This document shows positions 63,166-64,000 of a stretch of DNA of 64,000 nt, piece by piece. The position numbers and the translations under genes are program-made. The notes under the pieces are model-generated. The model saw nothing but the letters and a program-made list of their open reading frames with translations, was not told the origin of the DNA and ran no database searches. This DNA is from Maribacter aestuarii (GTDB lineage Bacteria; Bacteroidota; Bacteroidia; Flavobacteriales; Flavobacteriaceae), in NCBI RefSeq assembly GCF_027474845.2, contig NZ_CP107031.2, positions 2,928,501-2,992,500 on the forward strand. The letters run 5' to 3'. Positions within the stretch are counted from its first letter, which is position 1. Each line of letters begins with the position of its first letter.

Positions 63166-64000
63166 CTAAGGTACTAAATCAAACTTAAAGATGGCAATGT
63201 TGTTATACGTTTCCCCTGGTCTTAAAACACTTGAGGGAAAGTCACTTTGGTTGGGAGCATCCGGATAATTCTGAGTCTCAAAACAAATCCCGGGAAAATC
63301 GGGAGGAGTATACACGATCACAGCAGGTTGGTTGGTATATACTTTCAATGAAATTCCCGACTTATTGGAATAGAGCTCTGCAATCTTCTCACTACCAATA
63401 TTCTTCACAAAAGGAGTGTCCAATCGTTTTACACCAATCTTTTTGGATAATAAAAAATTGTAGTCTGTATTCCTTACCGGTATCAAATTGCCCGTCGGTA
63501 ATAATTTTTCTGTTGTCTCCAAGTAGTAGGGACAATTTAATTGCAGTTCATAGTCATCAACATAAGGGCTGTCATCTAATTTGAAATACGAATGGTTGGT
63601 AAGATTAACCACGGTACTTCTGTCCGTTACTGCCTCATGTACGATCTGCAATGCATTACCTACCAATTTATAGGTAACGGTGACGGTAAGGTTTCCAGGA
63701 TAACCTTCTTCCAGGTGTTTACTTTTATAGGAAAGTTTTACGTAAGGATCATCTTCGTAGCGGACTTCCTCAATGTTCCAATATTTTTGGTTGAATCCTT
63801 CTTTACCACCATGTAAATGCACACCTTCCTCATGATACAAAAGAAACTTTTCCCTATCCAACTCAAAACCTCCATTTGAAATACGCCCTGCATAGCGTCC
63901 TACACAGGCACCCAAACAGTTCTCGTCCAAGCGATACCGACTGGGATGGTTAAACCCGACTACAACATTGGTGTATTTCCCGTCCGCCCCCTTTACCAGT
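63166..64000 (-). CDS. Aldose 1-epimerase (mutarotase), N-terminus beyond the window
   Basis: The frame remains open to the window edge, so the first part (roughly 60-80 residues) is missing. Visible features: VVVGFNHPSRY, CVGRYAGRISNGGFEL, HGGKEGFN, VNLTNHSYFKLDD (catalytic His region) and the late FPGICFETQNYPDAPNQSDF with the catalytic Glu. It interconverts alpha and beta anomers of aldoses such as galactose or glucose. A TTG at 63930 is not the true start, since homology continues upstream of it. Confidence 0.92.
   Translation of the reverse strand, partial: LVKGADGKYTNVVVGFNHPSRYRLDENCLGACVGRYAGRISNGGFELDREKFLLYHEEGVHLHGGKEGFNQKYWNIEEVRYEDDPYVKLSYKSKHLEEGYPGNLTVTVTYKLVGNALQIVHEAVTDRSTVVNLTNHSYFKLDDSPYVDDYELQLNCPYYLETTEKLLPTGNLIPVRNTDYNFLLSKKIGVKRLDTPFVKNIGSEKIAELYSNKSGISLKVYTNQPAVIVYTPPDFPGICFETQNYPDAPNQSDFPSSVLRPGETYNNIAIFKFDLVP

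Noticed and set aside
1..64000. tRNA or rRNA genes
   Set aside because: I saw no cloverleaf with a GTTC-type T loop and no rRNA-like sequence in the intergenic gaps, though I could not run a search program.

Overview
The window is a stretch of chromosome from a marine-type member of the Flavobacteriaceae (Bacteroidota), close to the Maribacter/Zobellia/Arenibacter group in flavour. The evidence is AT-rich intergenic DNA, Bacteroidota-type -7 elements (TAnnTTTG) upstream of many genes, few Shine-Dalgarno sequences, type IX secretion (T9SS) type B sorting domains, and families largely confined to this phylum (DUF5606, DUF5916, DUF2911, FecA-like TonB receptors). I see no rRNA, tRNA, insertion sequence, prophage, CRISPR array or integrase. 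This is mostly housekeeping DNA with small accessory blocks.

Layout. 1-7.5 kb: the end of a DUF1573 gene, yajC, an exported Gfo/Idh/MocA oxidoreductase, pepT with a YdeI-like gene, pyrD, a LysE exporter and HMG-CoA lyase. 7.5-16 kb: a FecA-like TonB receptor, guaB, a lipoprotein, an exported thioredoxin, lysA, a LON-domain protein and sucC. 16-23 kb: small conserved proteins (TonB_C-like, DUF1456, TerB-like), a DUF2254 membrane protein, Hsp20, an M20 peptidase and uvrB. 23.4-27 kb: two paralogous T9SS type B secreted proteins preceded by a short N-terminal remnant of a third. 27-31 kb: an ABC-2 exporter, an undescribed protein with kinase-like motifs, and a YejK/NdpA-type protein behind a heptanucleotide repeat. 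31-38.5 kb: a reverse-strand run (pRiA4b ORF-3-like, ctaA, cca, tsaC, glycosyltransferase), two GT2 enzymes and dapD. 38.5-40.8 kb: ruvX, DUF1919, def and DUF5606.

40.8-54.8 kb is accessory and mostly extracytoplasmic. It holds a propeller-amidohydrolase fusion, a GH20 hexosaminidase with two esterase-type hydrolases and an aquaglyceroporin, a DUF5916 outer-membrane protein, and a three-gene set of exported proteins (SMP-30 lactonase-like, TIM-barrel epimerase-like, TolB-like propeller). 54.8-64 kb: mazG, a MATE exporter, PAP2 and GT39 genes facing a polyprenyl-phosphate GT2 and a flippase-like protein (a likely envelope-lipid glycosylation set), then meaB, DUF2911 and a mutarotase cut by the window end.

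Two genes are broken by a single missing base in a homopolymer: cca (A8 where nine are needed) and the signal peptide of the propeller-amidohydrolase (T7 where eight are needed). Both could be assembly errors or real slippage sites. The most interesting uncharacterised items are the kinase-like protein at 28981-30066, the T9SS remnant plus paralog cluster, the GTTGACA repeat before the nucleoid-associated gene, and the possible lipid glycosylation locus.
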